NCBI GenBank assembly: GCA_036873755.1
Contig: JAVTVY010017271.1
Span: forward strand, 558,001 to 622,000
Length of the DNA stretch: 64,000 nt
Reading direction: 5' to 3'
Source: Hanleya hanleyi
Taxonomy: Eukaryota > Mollusca > Polyplacophora > Lepidopleurida > Hanleyidae
Below the pieces are notes generated by a model that was given only the letters and a program-made list of their open reading frames with translations, made no database searches and was not told the origin of the DNA. Below are positions 24,405 through 36,263 of the stretch, piece after piece (position 1 is the stretch's first letter; each line of letters opens with the position of its first letter). The position numbers were made by a program, and so were the translations under genes.

Positions 24405-24461
24405 ATGTATGTCAGCCGTTCGTATGTTTTCTTTCTCGACATCGTCTAATGTTAATCGCCG
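24405..24461 (+). CDS. Possible 57-base cassette exon (weak)
   Basis: The acceptor AAACTTTTCAG ends at 24404 and the donor GTGAGT begins at 24462. The 57-base segment is open in the phase left by the exon at 23934-24075. It would add a codon completed across the junction and then residues reading CMSAVRMFSFSTSSNVNR. Because 57 is a multiple of three, skipping it leaves the frame to 43629 unchanged, as expected for a cassette exon. Two of three frames are open by chance, so support is weak. Confidence 0.2.
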
Positions 24462-27400
24462 GTGAGTTATTATGAAGAGACCTTGAGTACGTCAGAGTGA
24501 CAGCGTCTAATTTTTAATCAGTTCATGGACATGAATGGTTACATATTCTTTAAACCCGAGAAAACTGTCTAGTCCCAGAAACAGAATATAAACATCTGCT
24601 TCATAAAGATGGCTACTTTTCCATTTGTGCCTTCAAGGAATTCTATATGTCTCTCAGAATTGCTTAGCTTGATAGAAATTGAAATGTGTTGAACTTTTTT
24701 CCAACTTCTCTATATTTTCATAAAAATCGAATGGTTGAAATCATGAAAATATGAAAATATCTCCATTATACATGTAAATTCTCTATGTATTGCTCAGTGT
24801 GACTCACAGGCACCACATTGTCATAGTCCTTGATTGGCTTGAGTGTCAGCGCTGTTTTGATATATTTTCGTATCACATTCTAGGCCATGATTTCTCCGGA
24901 TATGAATGTGTGTCACTGACGTAATGGATGAAATCACCTGTACTCTTCTGACATCATTCAAACTGCTTATATAGTACAGAATGGAAATCAGAATGTTTGG
25001 CTCTAAATAGTCAACAAAGTTTGTGTTGAACAATTTAAACTATTTTTATTACTTGCTCCTCCCACATCTCCCTAATTTTGTATTTCTGGATAATTATCTA
25101 TATTGCTGTAATTAGTTCAGATCGTTATTCTATTACGCGTGGAAGCCATACAAAATTTTTGGAATGGTCCTTGTTGCCAATCTCATTGATATTTGATGCA
25201 CTAATAAGCTGAATGATGTATTTGTATAATATACTGGTGTTCTACTACTGTTAAACACAATGGCTCAAAAGAAGTAGACAAAGGGTGTTAAAATAATTCA
25301 TTTTCCCACAGTTGATAACTAAATTCATAAAATATATATACTGAATTAAATTTCAATGACCATTTACATGCGGAGAGGTATAATTGTATAGAAGAAAGTT
25401 CGTTCTGGGAAGCAAACGACAATAAAAGCTGTCTGATATAGGTGTGGAACTCTGTGAATCCAGACCAGTAGAGGTTGATAGAATGAGATATGGCTTAAAA
25501 TGTCACATTTAAAAACATGTGCTCAGTCAGGAAATGCTGGAAATCTGTCCAGCCTAGTCGCAGAGCTTTTGAGAATTTCCACATTGCATGTGGAGGGTTA
25601 TAAAAATTGAAGCAGTGTGTTCAATGTTACACAGATTCCTGTTTGTTTACATGCTATTTGGACAATTTAATCAGTACCAGTGTCTATTATAATCAAAGCA
25701 GGACTCACCAAGTGTGCTTATGTCACAAGTTGAAACTTATGTATGTGCTGTTTGGTTGTTAAGGATTGGCCCAAAGTTGATGGCATTCTAGGTGACCAAT
25801 ATATATTTATTCGAGCATAGAAATATGATGATGGTCATAAACAGAATTACTCTATCTGCCATTGGGGTGGGGGTGGAGGGAATTCAGGGACAATGTGATG
25901 ATAATATTGAGAATAATATCGTTATACAAACATACGTTATATGCACAGACTTGTCTCGGAATAATTGGGCTCAATGACCATTCATTGACAAATTTGCGCA
26001 TTCTCGCATACATGATGAAGTTCAGCCTGAAGATTATGAAACTGATGTTTCAATGCTTGTCTACAACTCGGGGATTTTCCACCAAATTGTAGACATTTAG
26101 TCGACTCACATAGGCTTTCAATATATGTCAAATGGTCTAGCACTGAATGCTTACAAGTACCGATACCGGAATAAGTATATTTGCTCAGACTGGAATTTTG
26201 GCAGCAAGGGCCCGAATTATTTAATAAACCATGTTCAAGATTTGACATAACCGAGACTGACAGCAACATACTTTATAGTTCTGTACCCCAGGTGTGCATT
26301 AGCCTAAGGTCACGGACAGTTTTCTGGAGATTCTGTTAACTCAAACATAACTAAGGAACGAGAGCCAGGGAAAACCTTCATACACTGGTAACTAAAGTTC
26401 ACAGTCCTGTTTCTGGCAAGTTCCATCAGTGGTGAGATCCTTGACAGCTTGAGCCTGTGCCGTCTGCTCCCTGCAACTTGCTGTCTGCTTCCTTACAATT
26501 TCCCTCCAGACCAGTTATGATTGGGTTTGCCATATAGTCATTAGTACCCAGGTCTGTGGCAAGAGTTAACAGGGGTGTTTATGGTGAAATCAGAGCAAAA
26601 AGAAGGAAACAAGGGTTTGCCCATATTGCTACAATCTCAGGGGGTCAGGGCGGGGGTCAACTGACAGCTGTAACAGCACAAGGGCTTCCTGAATTGTTTG
26701 TCACTCTGTGTCTGCTGCTCACCAGCTTGTTACTTGCCAGCTTCTGAGAACCAAATCTTGCTTCCACGTACATCTATATAATATCAATGGTCTGTTGGCC
26801 TGTCGAACCCTAGATGGTTTCTTTCAAGTGGGAGTGGGCGAAGCTAAGGCCGCTGTTCGCTAACGTTATCTCATCATCACTACTACCCTGAGAAAACCGG
26901 CGCGCACTCGAAGAATCGACGACGACGCAATACTCGGTGCAGATGTAGAAGTGTGACTCAACAACTGGTGAAAACTTGAGAAAACTGATACGACGGATAA
27001 CGGCAGGCGCAAAAGTCAAAATGCAGGTTTCGCTGTTGGGAGCTAGTCCCTGATAACCTGTCTAATCAACATGGGAGACCCCAAATTGTCACCTCCCTCA
27101 GGGCTTCATGGGCCCCCGTCTTGTTGCTCTTTCCACGACTCTCGCCCATGTTCTTTGCTGTTTTGCTTTCTGAACCCACATAAACAGTTGGTGGTGACAT
27201 TTGGAGAAATAACATTGTTGGGTGGATCAGTTACCAGCAGTTTTCTGTCTAACTGGGACTGATCACTGCAGGACTGTAAAAAAAACTTGAGGAAGAATAT
27301 ACATCTGGTTTGATCTAGGCCACCAAACAGACTGACGGACCACAGCCATCTGGAATTATTAAGGCCATATCCCATAAATCCTTAAGCCTGGACCCCTCTC

Positions 27401-27733
27401 CTATCCCCATCCAACCATCTTTCTGATACTCTCTGAGCTTTTCCTTTTCTCCACAAGCCCCCATTCAATGAATGCAAAGTCTGTCTGTGACATTATTTCC
27501 ATCTGACCAATCCAAGACCATGATTGTCTCTACTCAAAGGAATGACCAATTCTATTGCACCTGGAAACCTTTTGGTCTGTCAGTGCATTTGTCGATAATC
27601 TGGACAACTGTATTACCCAGGGTGTTAGCCAGGATTCAAAACCTGCCTGTCCAAAAATCCCATTTTGCCAAATTTTACTTGTCAACTTTTTATTTTTTCC
27701 TATATCTCCCATGTTAAATTTTCCAATTGTTGT
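24462..27733. other. Probable intronic DNA, with a CpG-rich patch at 26.82-27.02 kb
   Basis: If the exon chain is right this lies inside an intron of about 19.6 kb. It is mostly AT-rich. The patch 26820-27020 is clearly richer in CpG (for example GGCGCGCACTCG near 26899), so it could be an internal promoter or enhancer. No exon was recognised in it. Confidence 0.4.
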
Positions 27734-27970
27734 CTGTCCAAATGTGGAATATGCCTGTCCAAATGTGGAATATGCCTGTCCAAATGTGGAATATGTCTGT
27801 CCAAATGTGGAATATGTCTGTCCAAATGTGGAATATGTCTGTCCAAATGTGGAATATGCCTGTCCAAATGTGGAATATGTCTGTCCAAATGTGGAATATG
27901 TCTGTCCAAATGTGGAATATGCCTGTCCAAATGTGGAATATGCCTGTCCAAATGTGGAATATGCCTGTCC
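27734..27970 (+). repeat. 21 bp minisatellite, 11 near-identical copies
   Basis: The unit is CTGTCCAAATGTGGAATATG plus one base that is C or T. Eleven copies follow one another, and that single C/T site is the only variable position I see. Read as A (GCC) or V (GTC) in one frame, the order is A A V V V A V V A A A. The period is a multiple of three and the unit has no stop in several frames, so long open frames appear on both strands. None is believed to be coding. Confidence 0.92.
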
Positions 27971-29926
27971 AGTGGACAGGATCTCTGATCCATGCTGTAA
28001 CCAAAAATCTGAACAATTGTAACCATCGATCTAGAACTGGTTTATGTACAATGGAAGGATAGTCTGGTCCCAAAGTCAATGTCTTAAATATTGCGCTGGC
28101 CAGTGTTGATGATGTATACCACACTGTTTCTTCCCCATAAGCCACATTTCTCGTGCAGTTTGTCTGCCACTATGTATCCTTCAGCATGTTCAGTATAGGT
28201 CATTGGGGTCTGTCTGTCTGTTCATATGTATTTCTCTCTCTCAATAGAAGTCTCTTTTCTATCAGATTTATGGGTTGTCTTTCGTGTTACATTTCAGTCT
28301 ACCTATAAGCTAGTGTTAGCTGTGAGATGTTGACATGTTTTATCACTGTGTTCTAATTGATTGTCAAAATCTTTCAAGAAAAAAAAGGTATGGTTTTCTA
28401 TGTCTCAGGTATATGAACTATTTTTTTTTTTTTTTTTTTTTCCCCATGGAAAATTTCACTTAATTTTGTTCAGAAACTTATCCATAGATCAGAAACCTAT
28501 CCATCTGGACTGTTTGTCCTCACAAATATAAAATATGGCTGTTCCATCTTTTTCCACGATGAGCATGATAGCTTTTCCGAAGGCGAGTGAAAAAAAAAGA
28601 AGAAAAAAAATGGTGGACTAGCTAATTTCTCCTCTGCCAGGCATTGTTTTGACAGTTAGTGGTAAGTAAGACATCAGGGGTGTATATTTGACACTCGGAG
28701 CTTTGAAACAACCCATATATAATGAGAACGCTGAGAATCAACAATTTTTCCCTTCACCACGGGAGAAAAGCGACTATTATAGCAGCATTTCTTGCTCATA
28801 CGCAAACATTCGGTTTGTTTGGGTTTAGTTTTTGCCACGGTACAGTTGTGGATGTTTTAAGTTCGCATGGAAGTTGGTATAGTTGCAGTGATGCCAGCTA
28901 TCCTTTTTATACCGTTCACCAGTATACTGTCCCGACACGGTAAATGGTGCATGTTCATCAGTTTTTTTTTATAAAAGTGGGTTTACTTTGGTCGACTCTA
29001 TTGGTTAAATTGTTACTCAAGCCTTGCAATAAAAATGTCCGTCCAAGGAAATTCCATAAACTAAGCAGCGAATTCCCTGTACAGTAGAACAATCTAACGC
29101 GCTGATCTAGTGCATTGATTTCCCGTTTGGGTCTAATTCGACAGTCATCTCAACGAGTATAATGATCATTCTTCTCGTTAGCCCGGACTTTTTTTCGGCG
29201 GATAAAATTTAAGTCTTTGTCCAGCAGTAATTGTGTCCTAACCCTATTTTTTTAGCATTGTGGGATAATTTTTTAGAAGAAAAAGGCAACAACGGTCTTG
29301 TTAGAACTTAAAATAGCTTCATCTGGACCACACTCATTGTAGTCTATTTGAAATAAAAAAATTATTGTTGGCGATGGGAGGGGGAGAGCAAATGAATTGG
29401 ACATTCTTAGAGGAAATCATTGAAGATTTAGGGCAGGCTTGTGCCAAATGTAATCCCAATTTGAGTTCATTGCAGTTCAGATTAATTTAAGAAATGTTGG
29501 GCTAATAACAGTGAGCAAGTATTCACCTCTATTGTGACCTGAACTAATGAATTCATGTCAGGACCTGGTGATCGTTCCAGAGTGATTGACCCCCATATTA
29601 ATATCAGAATGGAAAATAACCTTGATTCTAACCATTTTCCTGGTAAAGTTTCATAGAATGAATAGAGAGTCTATATCCTGGAAATAATGAGCAAAAATAA
29701 TGACAAATATACTGTTGAGTGAAATGATGGAAAAAAAAGTTAAACTTTAACTTTAAGTTGAAATGATATTTCAGAAGACTTTTGCTGATTTTTACAGATA
29801 TTACAAAAGGGAATTAGGTAGTTCCACCATTGCAACAGTTTGGTGAGATGAGAGACGAATTTGTGGCATTTTGTCTCTTGACAGCTGTCAGGAGGGATTG
29901 ACAACCTCCAGTAGTTTCTCTGGTTT

Positions 29927-29946
29927 GGGAGGGGAGGGGAGGGGGG
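29927..29946 (+). other. Strong G-quadruplex candidate
   Basis: Four G tracts of 3, 4, 4 and 6 bases are separated by single A residues. Single-base loops make this the most stable kind of predicted quadruplex. It lies on the strand that would be the coding strand of the candidate gene, so it could form in the pre-mRNA. Confidence 0.75.
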
Positions 29947-31844
29947 ACTATGCAGTTTGGTCTGGACAGTTTTATGGGACCTGGGACTGTGTAGCACCCA
30001 ATCACGAGGTTCTGGGGACCACTAACTGCAATATGTCAATCAACCAGTTGATCTTTCACAGTTGGAAGAGGGAATATATTACAGGCCTATTGACATCCTA
30101 CCCTGACCTCCATCCTGTACATTTCCTGTGTTGAAATAGAATGCTGCACTTATCGAAGCAATATCAAAAATCAAGTTTCATCTACAGCATGGCCTACAGG
30201 CTCGCTTCCTTGTCCTTCGGTGCTTTATAACACTGATAAACAGCTATATGTATTTGATCCTTTATTTATAGCTGTATGAATATATTCGTGTCATTTTAAT
30301 TAGTTTCAATATGTGCCAGATATGCAAATTTTACCGAGTTAAATATGATAGGTTTCCTGTAATTGAATTCGTATTTATCTTATAATCGTTATTTGCATTA
30401 TTGAAAAGTTTGCTTTTGCGATGAACATTAACTGATTAATTACACTGTTGATATTTTAACTAAATTTAATGCACATAAGATATAGGGATTCAAATTAATG
30501 CCATGTTTTTTTCTTCTTGAAATCCTTCATTTTAAGAAATTTTACATGTAAGTACATATAACATTGGCTAAAAAAAATGGACAAATGCAAATAACTCAAA
30601 TTGGCAATTACAGACGAACAATTAGTTTATTTGTGTTGACATCTCTACTGTATGGGGTGGTGCACCAATTAAATGTGACGATTCTACAATTGTTAAAACT
30701 AATTTGCGAAAAAAAATCCCAAGTTGTGTAGAAACTGCGATCGTTTGTCTTCTCACGCTATAGTACAATTTGTTACACGGCTGCGGTGGACAGGAGTTAC
30801 TGGCTTGATGTCAATAGTCTACAACTTGATACCCCGAGCTTGAGTAACACCCCTGAGTCGAGAATCCAATTTAATTGTGTTTTGTGCCATTTTTCATCAA
30901 AATAATGATGCAATGTTTTGACTTGCTCTGACGGAGCCAATTCCTGTTTGACCGCTCTCTTGATTTGGAAAAATCGGTCGCACTAACGTCACGTAAAATC
31001 GTCAAGCTCCACACTAATGATTTATCCCTCAACCTCGGACCATCCATGCTATTAAAAAAACACTGCATCATGCCAACTCCAACAGTTGAGCCGCAATTCA
31101 AGTAGAAAACGCAGAGCTACAATGTACACTGGGTGTGTATTCCGGCCAATTTGAGGGATACAGCATCAACTTGGTGTCCATTCTTCATAATATTTAGTTT
31201 TTATGTGTAAGTTTGGTGTACTGATGATTCAGCATTCAATTCAATGTCGAATAAATTTGAATGTAGGTGAAACTACATTGATAAGGCACGATAAAATTAA
31301 TCGCGATTTTCACAGGCACTTTTTTTGAAAAAAATATGCTGAGGGATGGAGACTTTTTTTCTCCCTTTTTTTTTTTTTTTTTTTCATTCATGCAGACCAA
31401 ATATATCCATATTTTCTGGAAACCGATGCAGTAGTTGGGTACAATTTGCATGAAACCAACAACGTTCTATATAGTTGATTGAAGAGTCTGCCTTCAACAA
31501 TAATATTTCCTTCAGAATGAAACAAGATCTCAAACAACTCTTCGACTCAAAGTTCAAGAAAATTATTTTGCCAAGACTTGAGAGAGAAATATGTAAAAAA
31601 AAAAAAAAAAAAAAAAAACGTTGTTTTTTTCTTCTTTTTTTTATAAAACTGTTGGGGTGTTTTGTGTTGTTTTTTTTTTGTTGCTGTGGGCAGTAAATAG
31701 GGTTGACACGGCACTAACAAAATGATGCGGCAGGGTCTGTGAAGCTAGAAATTTATTTGATTGGGCACTCCGTTGTTGTACTGTGGGTACTGGTCATACG
31801 AGTTTGCCATTGCAACCCGTTCCCCCCTACCACCCTACATGTAT

Positions 31845-32235
31845 ACCCAGGGTTCATATGGGTCCTGGATTTCCCTGATTTCCTTGAATTATGAGGAAAT
31901 AAATTCCAGGACTTGGAAATCCATGAATTCTGACAATATTTGTAAAGATTTCTGGAAAAGTCTTTGAATTATATTCTCCTCTCTCTCCCCAAGCTATCTG
32001 CCACAATTAATTACTGGAATTTCTCTCTAACGAACTGAATTTATTTTTCGATCTGGTCAGATCTGTATGAAACGTGATAGTTGAAATGCATATTCATTTC
32101 ATTCTAATGTACATTGTTGAAATTGCTGAATGAAACATGATAAAAGGTGTTAAAAAATACCCTGGAAAATTCAGTTAAAGGCCCTGGACCGGGAAAGTCC
32201 TCGAATTTTGTCTTTTGCAAAAGGAAGGAACACTG
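31845..32235. repeat. Dispersed repeat with TCCTGGATTTCC-type blocks
   Basis: CCAGGGTTCATATGGGTCCT near 31849 is followed by several diverged GGAAATCC, TCCAGGACTTGG and GGAAAAGTC blocks. The segment closes with GGCCCTGGACCGGGAAAGTCC (near 32181) and GGAACACTGTACCC (near 32227). Such blocks are common in animal non-autonomous DNA transposons. It resembles in style the GTCATGAAAA repeat at 5.19-5.47 kb. Confidence 0.4.
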
Positions 32236-33219
32236 TACCCTATTTATATAGGAATTAAATTTGGAGAATTAGTTCAACCTTCAACAGCGATTGATGTCTC
32301 TCATAATTTGATATAAACAAATGGCAGTTACAGTGATCTCTAAAGAATGTCAAATCACATATCATGTAACAATAATATATTTATTTATAATTTTCATTTT
32401 TTGCCAATTTAACTGCATCAGAATTTGAATTTAGTTTCAAATTGTGCCAAATCTCGTACACTTGGATTGATCCTGCTTTTCAACTGATGAAGAATTTAAT
32501 GATTCATAAATTCCAAATTTAAAAGTTAAGAAATTTACTTAGATAAGTATATACTTTCTGATCAACTGACATGGTCAGCATTCTGCTGCACCCAATGTTG
32601 ACAGACTTCAATACAGGCTTGAAATTATGCCAAAAATATAGAAATGGAATTTAATTATCAGTATAACGTAACATGGACATTGTGGCGAGGCAAGATTAAT
32701 TCATCATTACATCAGATTTCTCTGCTTCGGATTCAAATTACAATGACAGCCTCCATTTTCAATCAGTTTTCTTGAATCTGACAGGTTATATAATTTTTAA
32801 TTTAATACTGCGCTAAATAAATTATTAGGACGAAAATCCCTATCTCCTTGCAGATACAACCAGATACAGATAGAGAAGCAATATGTTACAGAATATGGTA
32901 CCATCTTTCGATGCAGGAAGAGATTCTGAGTAACAATTTAAGTCGTCTAGGATAAGCAAAATGACGGATCTTATTTAAGGTTTCGGGGCGCGCACTAAGA
33001 TCAACAATGACGGATGCAGATTTTCGGCATGTCATGTACGAGGAAATGTAGAGGCTGGAGACAAACGGTGTATGTGCATTACATATGGACGGGGGCTGGC
33101 AGCGCTGACTGATTGTGCAATAAGATCGTAGAGATGGGCAAAAAGATTGTTACGTAAGAGAAAATCAATAGTGAGTAGTTATCCGTCCTCACTGGCGAGA
33201 TGCAGAGCTATGTTGTAGG

Positions 33220-33345
33220 CCGAAAGGTTGCCATGGTAGAGCGGATAAAGAGTGCTGTGGGAGTGGGCTTAAAGTCGAAAAGTTACAGAAATGTAGCGCA
33301 CCATTAAACAGCTTACGCTGACTCGAATCCTGAATCTCCCCTGTC
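33220..33345 (+). repeat. Possible tRNA-derived SINE fragment (weak)
   Basis: A box-A-like stretch TGGTAGAGCGGATAAAG near 33233 is followed by a box-B-like GACTCGAATCC near 33321. Their spacing of about 80 bases is too long for a tRNA, and no cloverleaf pairing was found. It may be the degenerate head of a SINE. Confidence 0.2.
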
Positions 33346-33514
33346 AAATGAAACCATTTCAACCATTTTATCCCATTTGTTTCCAAGTGCTGGATTAAAC
33401 AGCTTTGAGCATGGTAGATGTATACCCATATAGTTGTGTGTTAATTGTTTCAAGTTCAAAATAAATAAAAAATACACATTTGTTATGACCTTCATTTCAC
33501 TCTGCCCCATGCAG

Positions 33515-33584
33515 GTCTTGATTTCGATGCCGTTAATCCAATCATCTGCAAACGGGCAGACTGCGCTTGCGTATATAGAACAAG
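33515..33584 (+). CDS. Possible alternative exon (weak)
   Basis: A good acceptor (CATTTCACTCTGCCCCATGCAG ends at 33514) and a donor (CAAG then GTACAA at 33585) bound 70 bases. It is open in two frames. In one, its first two bases complete a codon and it leaves two bases, exactly the phase behaviour of the exon at 23934-24075. In that frame it reads LDFDAVNPIICKRADCACVY, Cys-rich, and would join in frame to the exon at 43629. It cannot follow the exon at 23934 directly, so it could only be an alternative to it. No family is recognised. Confidence 0.25.
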
Positions 33585-34280
33585 GTACAATTGAACGACA
33601 TTCTCTGCATGACCAGTGCCCATCGTACCATGATTGTGTGCCTCAGTGAAATCCAACTTCTAATTCAACCATTCTTAAGATAAACTGAGTATGATTCTGA
33701 CTTGAAAAGTGAATCTGCCAATTGTCCGACAGTAGACAAACAATAGACATTGTACCCTTTAAATGTGATAGTAATATAATTTAGTGCAGTCTTATATGAC
33801 AGGATGCCCCTAATTTGAATGAATGGGCAAGATCAGTGGCTTCTTCAGTAATCAAAGCTTTTGCGCAGCTTCATGGAGATTCCGAGAGTACATGTATATT
33901 TGACCTTATTCAAGCATGCACCGGTCTTTCATTTTCCAGTTTAATGTCCCGTCTATATTTATCATGGATAGATTATATCTATATAGCTTAAAGAAATTTG
34001 CGCACCGAAATAGGATAGATTTATGAATTATTTTATAATGTATGCCAAATTTAATTTGGACACAAACAGGTTTTTCTTTATAATTCTATAAATATGTCTA
34101 ATTGTTACCCCTGTATATTTCAATATATACGGTACTACCTATATATATATATATAGACTGAGTTAAGTCTGATCTTATCTCGAGTCCCAATATAATCTAG
34201 ATATATCTTGAAGGTGAATTCAGCCATAATAGAAAGTCTTTTGTTTCTTATCCAGTTACAGTGCATAATTTTGAAAGTTA

Positions 34281-34492
34281 CAGTAATTCCCCTAATAATT
34301 CGATCACCGGAAGTGCAACAAAAATGGCTTATAAATATCGGAGAATATTCTTGATGGCACCATCTGCAAGATGTCACATTTTGTCATTATATGGCTTTCT
34401 TCAATTTGAATGAAGAATGGGCTACTTTTTCTCTCTGTTTGAATAACCGAGTTGAAAAGTGAACTTCCTGTGATTGAATTATTAGGGGAATT
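34281..34492. mobile_element. MITE copy 1 of the AATAATTC-GATCAC family
   Basis: The left end CAGTAATTCCCCTAATAATT continues CGATCACCGGAAGTG. The right end, in reverse complement, reads AATTCCCCTAATAATTCAAT and continues CACAGGAAG. The arms are about 36 bp with few mismatches. The core is about 140 bp and non-coding. This copy defines the family ends. Confidence 0.75.
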
Positions 34493-35547
34493 ATTAGATG
34501 TTACTTTTTGCTCACAAAATTTTCAATGATAGTTATCTCCCTTGATTTAACCAAGACAAGATTCATCTCCCTTGAATTTGGCTACTAGAACACGTTGTTA
34601 AAAAACTTTTGGGAATATATATGGACATTTTATGCCTCATACTACACTCACTGTTGTCAAATCACACCTTCAATAATATAAAAAATAATAGGGAAATAAA
34701 TTTTTTTTAAACACACACTTGCACCATTTTTCGAGAAAGGCATATTAACCAGAAACAAAAAAAGTATTTTTTTGGCCTTACATATTCTTGGTTTCTTAAG
34801 CCTTCAGAATGAATAAACCCCTTTGAGCTACTTGTTAAAGAGAGACGATTAACCGAAGAGACATGGCTGTAGTCGGGAGTTCGTTTATGATATGATCTGA
34901 TAGATGTACCTGGGCCTGAAGAATGCCTCAGCGCCTGGTAATTTATGCATGCCTTAACGATGGCACCGGAGATAGGAATAAATACCAGGGGTTAATTACC
35001 GATGAGGAAATTTCTGAAAAGTAGTTTTATCTTCTTGATCCAGTTAAAAAAAACCCTCTTAAATAGAATAGGACATTGTTTATGAATTCTTTCAGCTGTA
35101 TGTGGAAGTTACATTATATATATTTCTAAGTGTTCCAGCTGACGGATTTCTTGTAGTTCATTTTGTTGTATTTGTCGGGTCACATTCAGTATAAATTCAT
35201 TGGCAAAGAGGAGTGCTCGCCGCACTGTAATTTTTCTCCAGGTGTGTGAAATGTTCACCTTGAAAAGATTCTTACAAAATTCCTGTTCAGTTTGTGGAGG
35301 ACAGGTACGATGAATTATCTAATTAGCTAGGTTAATAACTGTCAGTCCATCTTTAGAATAAGTGATTGATAAAAAAAAATAAAAAAAAAAATTAAAAAAT
35401 TAAAAAAACAACCAAAAAACAGAATGGCTGAAAAAATTTCCAAGAAAAAACCACAGTTTGTAGAATATTCAATGACTATTTTCAGATATATATCTAACAT
35501 TTACTATCTTATCTGGAGTGGTTGAATTATTAGAGACTTTACGATAG
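34493..35547. other. Non-coding DNA between MITE copies
   Basis: It holds the molluscan-style TTATCTCCCTTGATTTAACC motif and a second ATCTCCCTTGAATTTGG near 34530-34582. An A-rich tract lies at 35371-35410, and a solo MITE right end (GGTTGAATTATTAGAG) near 35519-35535. No gene is supported. Confidence 0.45.
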
Positions 35548-35775
35548 TTAAGTGCTTCAATAATTCAATCACTCCATTAACATTCAATCACCCCCAAATT
35601 TGACTCAAATTTGGATCAGTCCCTCTAATAAACGTGATCACCTGTTAAATGTAAGAGAAACTACATATATAGGATTGTGTTTTTATATAACTTCCTGTTC
35701 TAATATATTTGATCACCACAAAATTTTTGGGTGGGAGAATGCACTTCCTGCGAATTAATTATTAGGGAGTTTACT
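35548..35775. mobile_element. MITE copy 2
   Basis: The left end AAGTGCTTCAATAATTCAAT is matched by the right end near 35750-35775 (AATTAATTATTAGGGAGTTT). Internal TTTGATCACC and CCTCTAATAAACGTGATCAC blocks are shared with copies 3 and 6. Confidence 0.65.
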
Positions 35776-35988
35776 CCATGGGAATAAATGAGTTATATAC
35801 ACGGTCAATTTATCCGATCAATCAAACACTCTATTGCAATTCAGTCACTCTACAATTTTGGGGTGAGATTTTGATCGGCCTATGAAACCACTAAATTGAA
35901 CGACCTTTGGAGAAAAAAGACTGTTCCAATAACATAGCCCATCTACTTCAAGCATTTCACCAAGATTGATCAGGAATTCAATCATTTG
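35776..35988. other. Diverged MITE-like remnant between copies 2 and 3
   Basis: TTTATCCGATCAATCAAACA and GCAATTCAGTCACTC near 35811-35852, with TTTTGGGGTGAGATTTTGAT, resemble the MITE left half but lack a matching right end. Confidence 0.4.
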
Positions 35989-36263
35989 AGTAAATGCTCT
36001 AATAATTCAACCACCCCATTAACATTCAACCACCTCATTAACATTCAATCACCCCATAAACATTCAATCACCCCATTAATTTAATTTAATAATAAATGTA
36101 ATAAATCTGATCACCTTCTAAATGTGAGAGAAACATTTAACATATATAAGATCCTCTTATGATATCATTTGGTCAGCTTTCTGTTTCAATAACTTTGATC
36201 ACAGCAATATTTCTGGGAGCAAAAATGCACTCCTATGAATGAATTATTAGAGAATTTACTGTA
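35989..36263. mobile_element. MITE copy 3, with internal 19 bp tandem repeats
   Basis: The left end AGTAAATGCTCTAATAATTC matches the right end, which in reverse complement reads AGTAAATTCTCTAATAATTC. Just inside the left end (36010-36085) a 19 bp unit, CATTCAATCACCCCATAAA or a variant, is repeated about four times. The inner block ATCACCTTCTAAATGTGAGA also occurs, inverted, in copy 4. Confidence 0.8.

Larger units (their letters stand above)
27971..33514. other. Probable intronic DNA with homopolymer tracts
   Basis: No gene is supported. Contents: a run of 21 T at 28421-28441; a G-rich tract at 29927-29946 (listed separately); a T-run near 31367-31384; and a run of about 24 A near 31596-31618. 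A dispersed repeat lies at 31845-32235. The segment 32930-33130 is richer in CpG and unique-looking, so it may be regulatory, but this cannot be judged from one sequence. Confidence 0.45.

Noticed and set aside
27555..28145. Overlapping 107-155 codon frames on both strands
   Set aside because: All are produced by the 21 bp minisatellite, whose period is a multiple of three. The predicted heptad-like CPNVEYA repeats are not evidence of a protein.
28650..28670. Micro-exon candidate between CTCTGCCAG and GTAAGTAAG
   Set aside because: Two of three frames contain stops, including the one required after the exon at 23934. The remaining frame has no partner.
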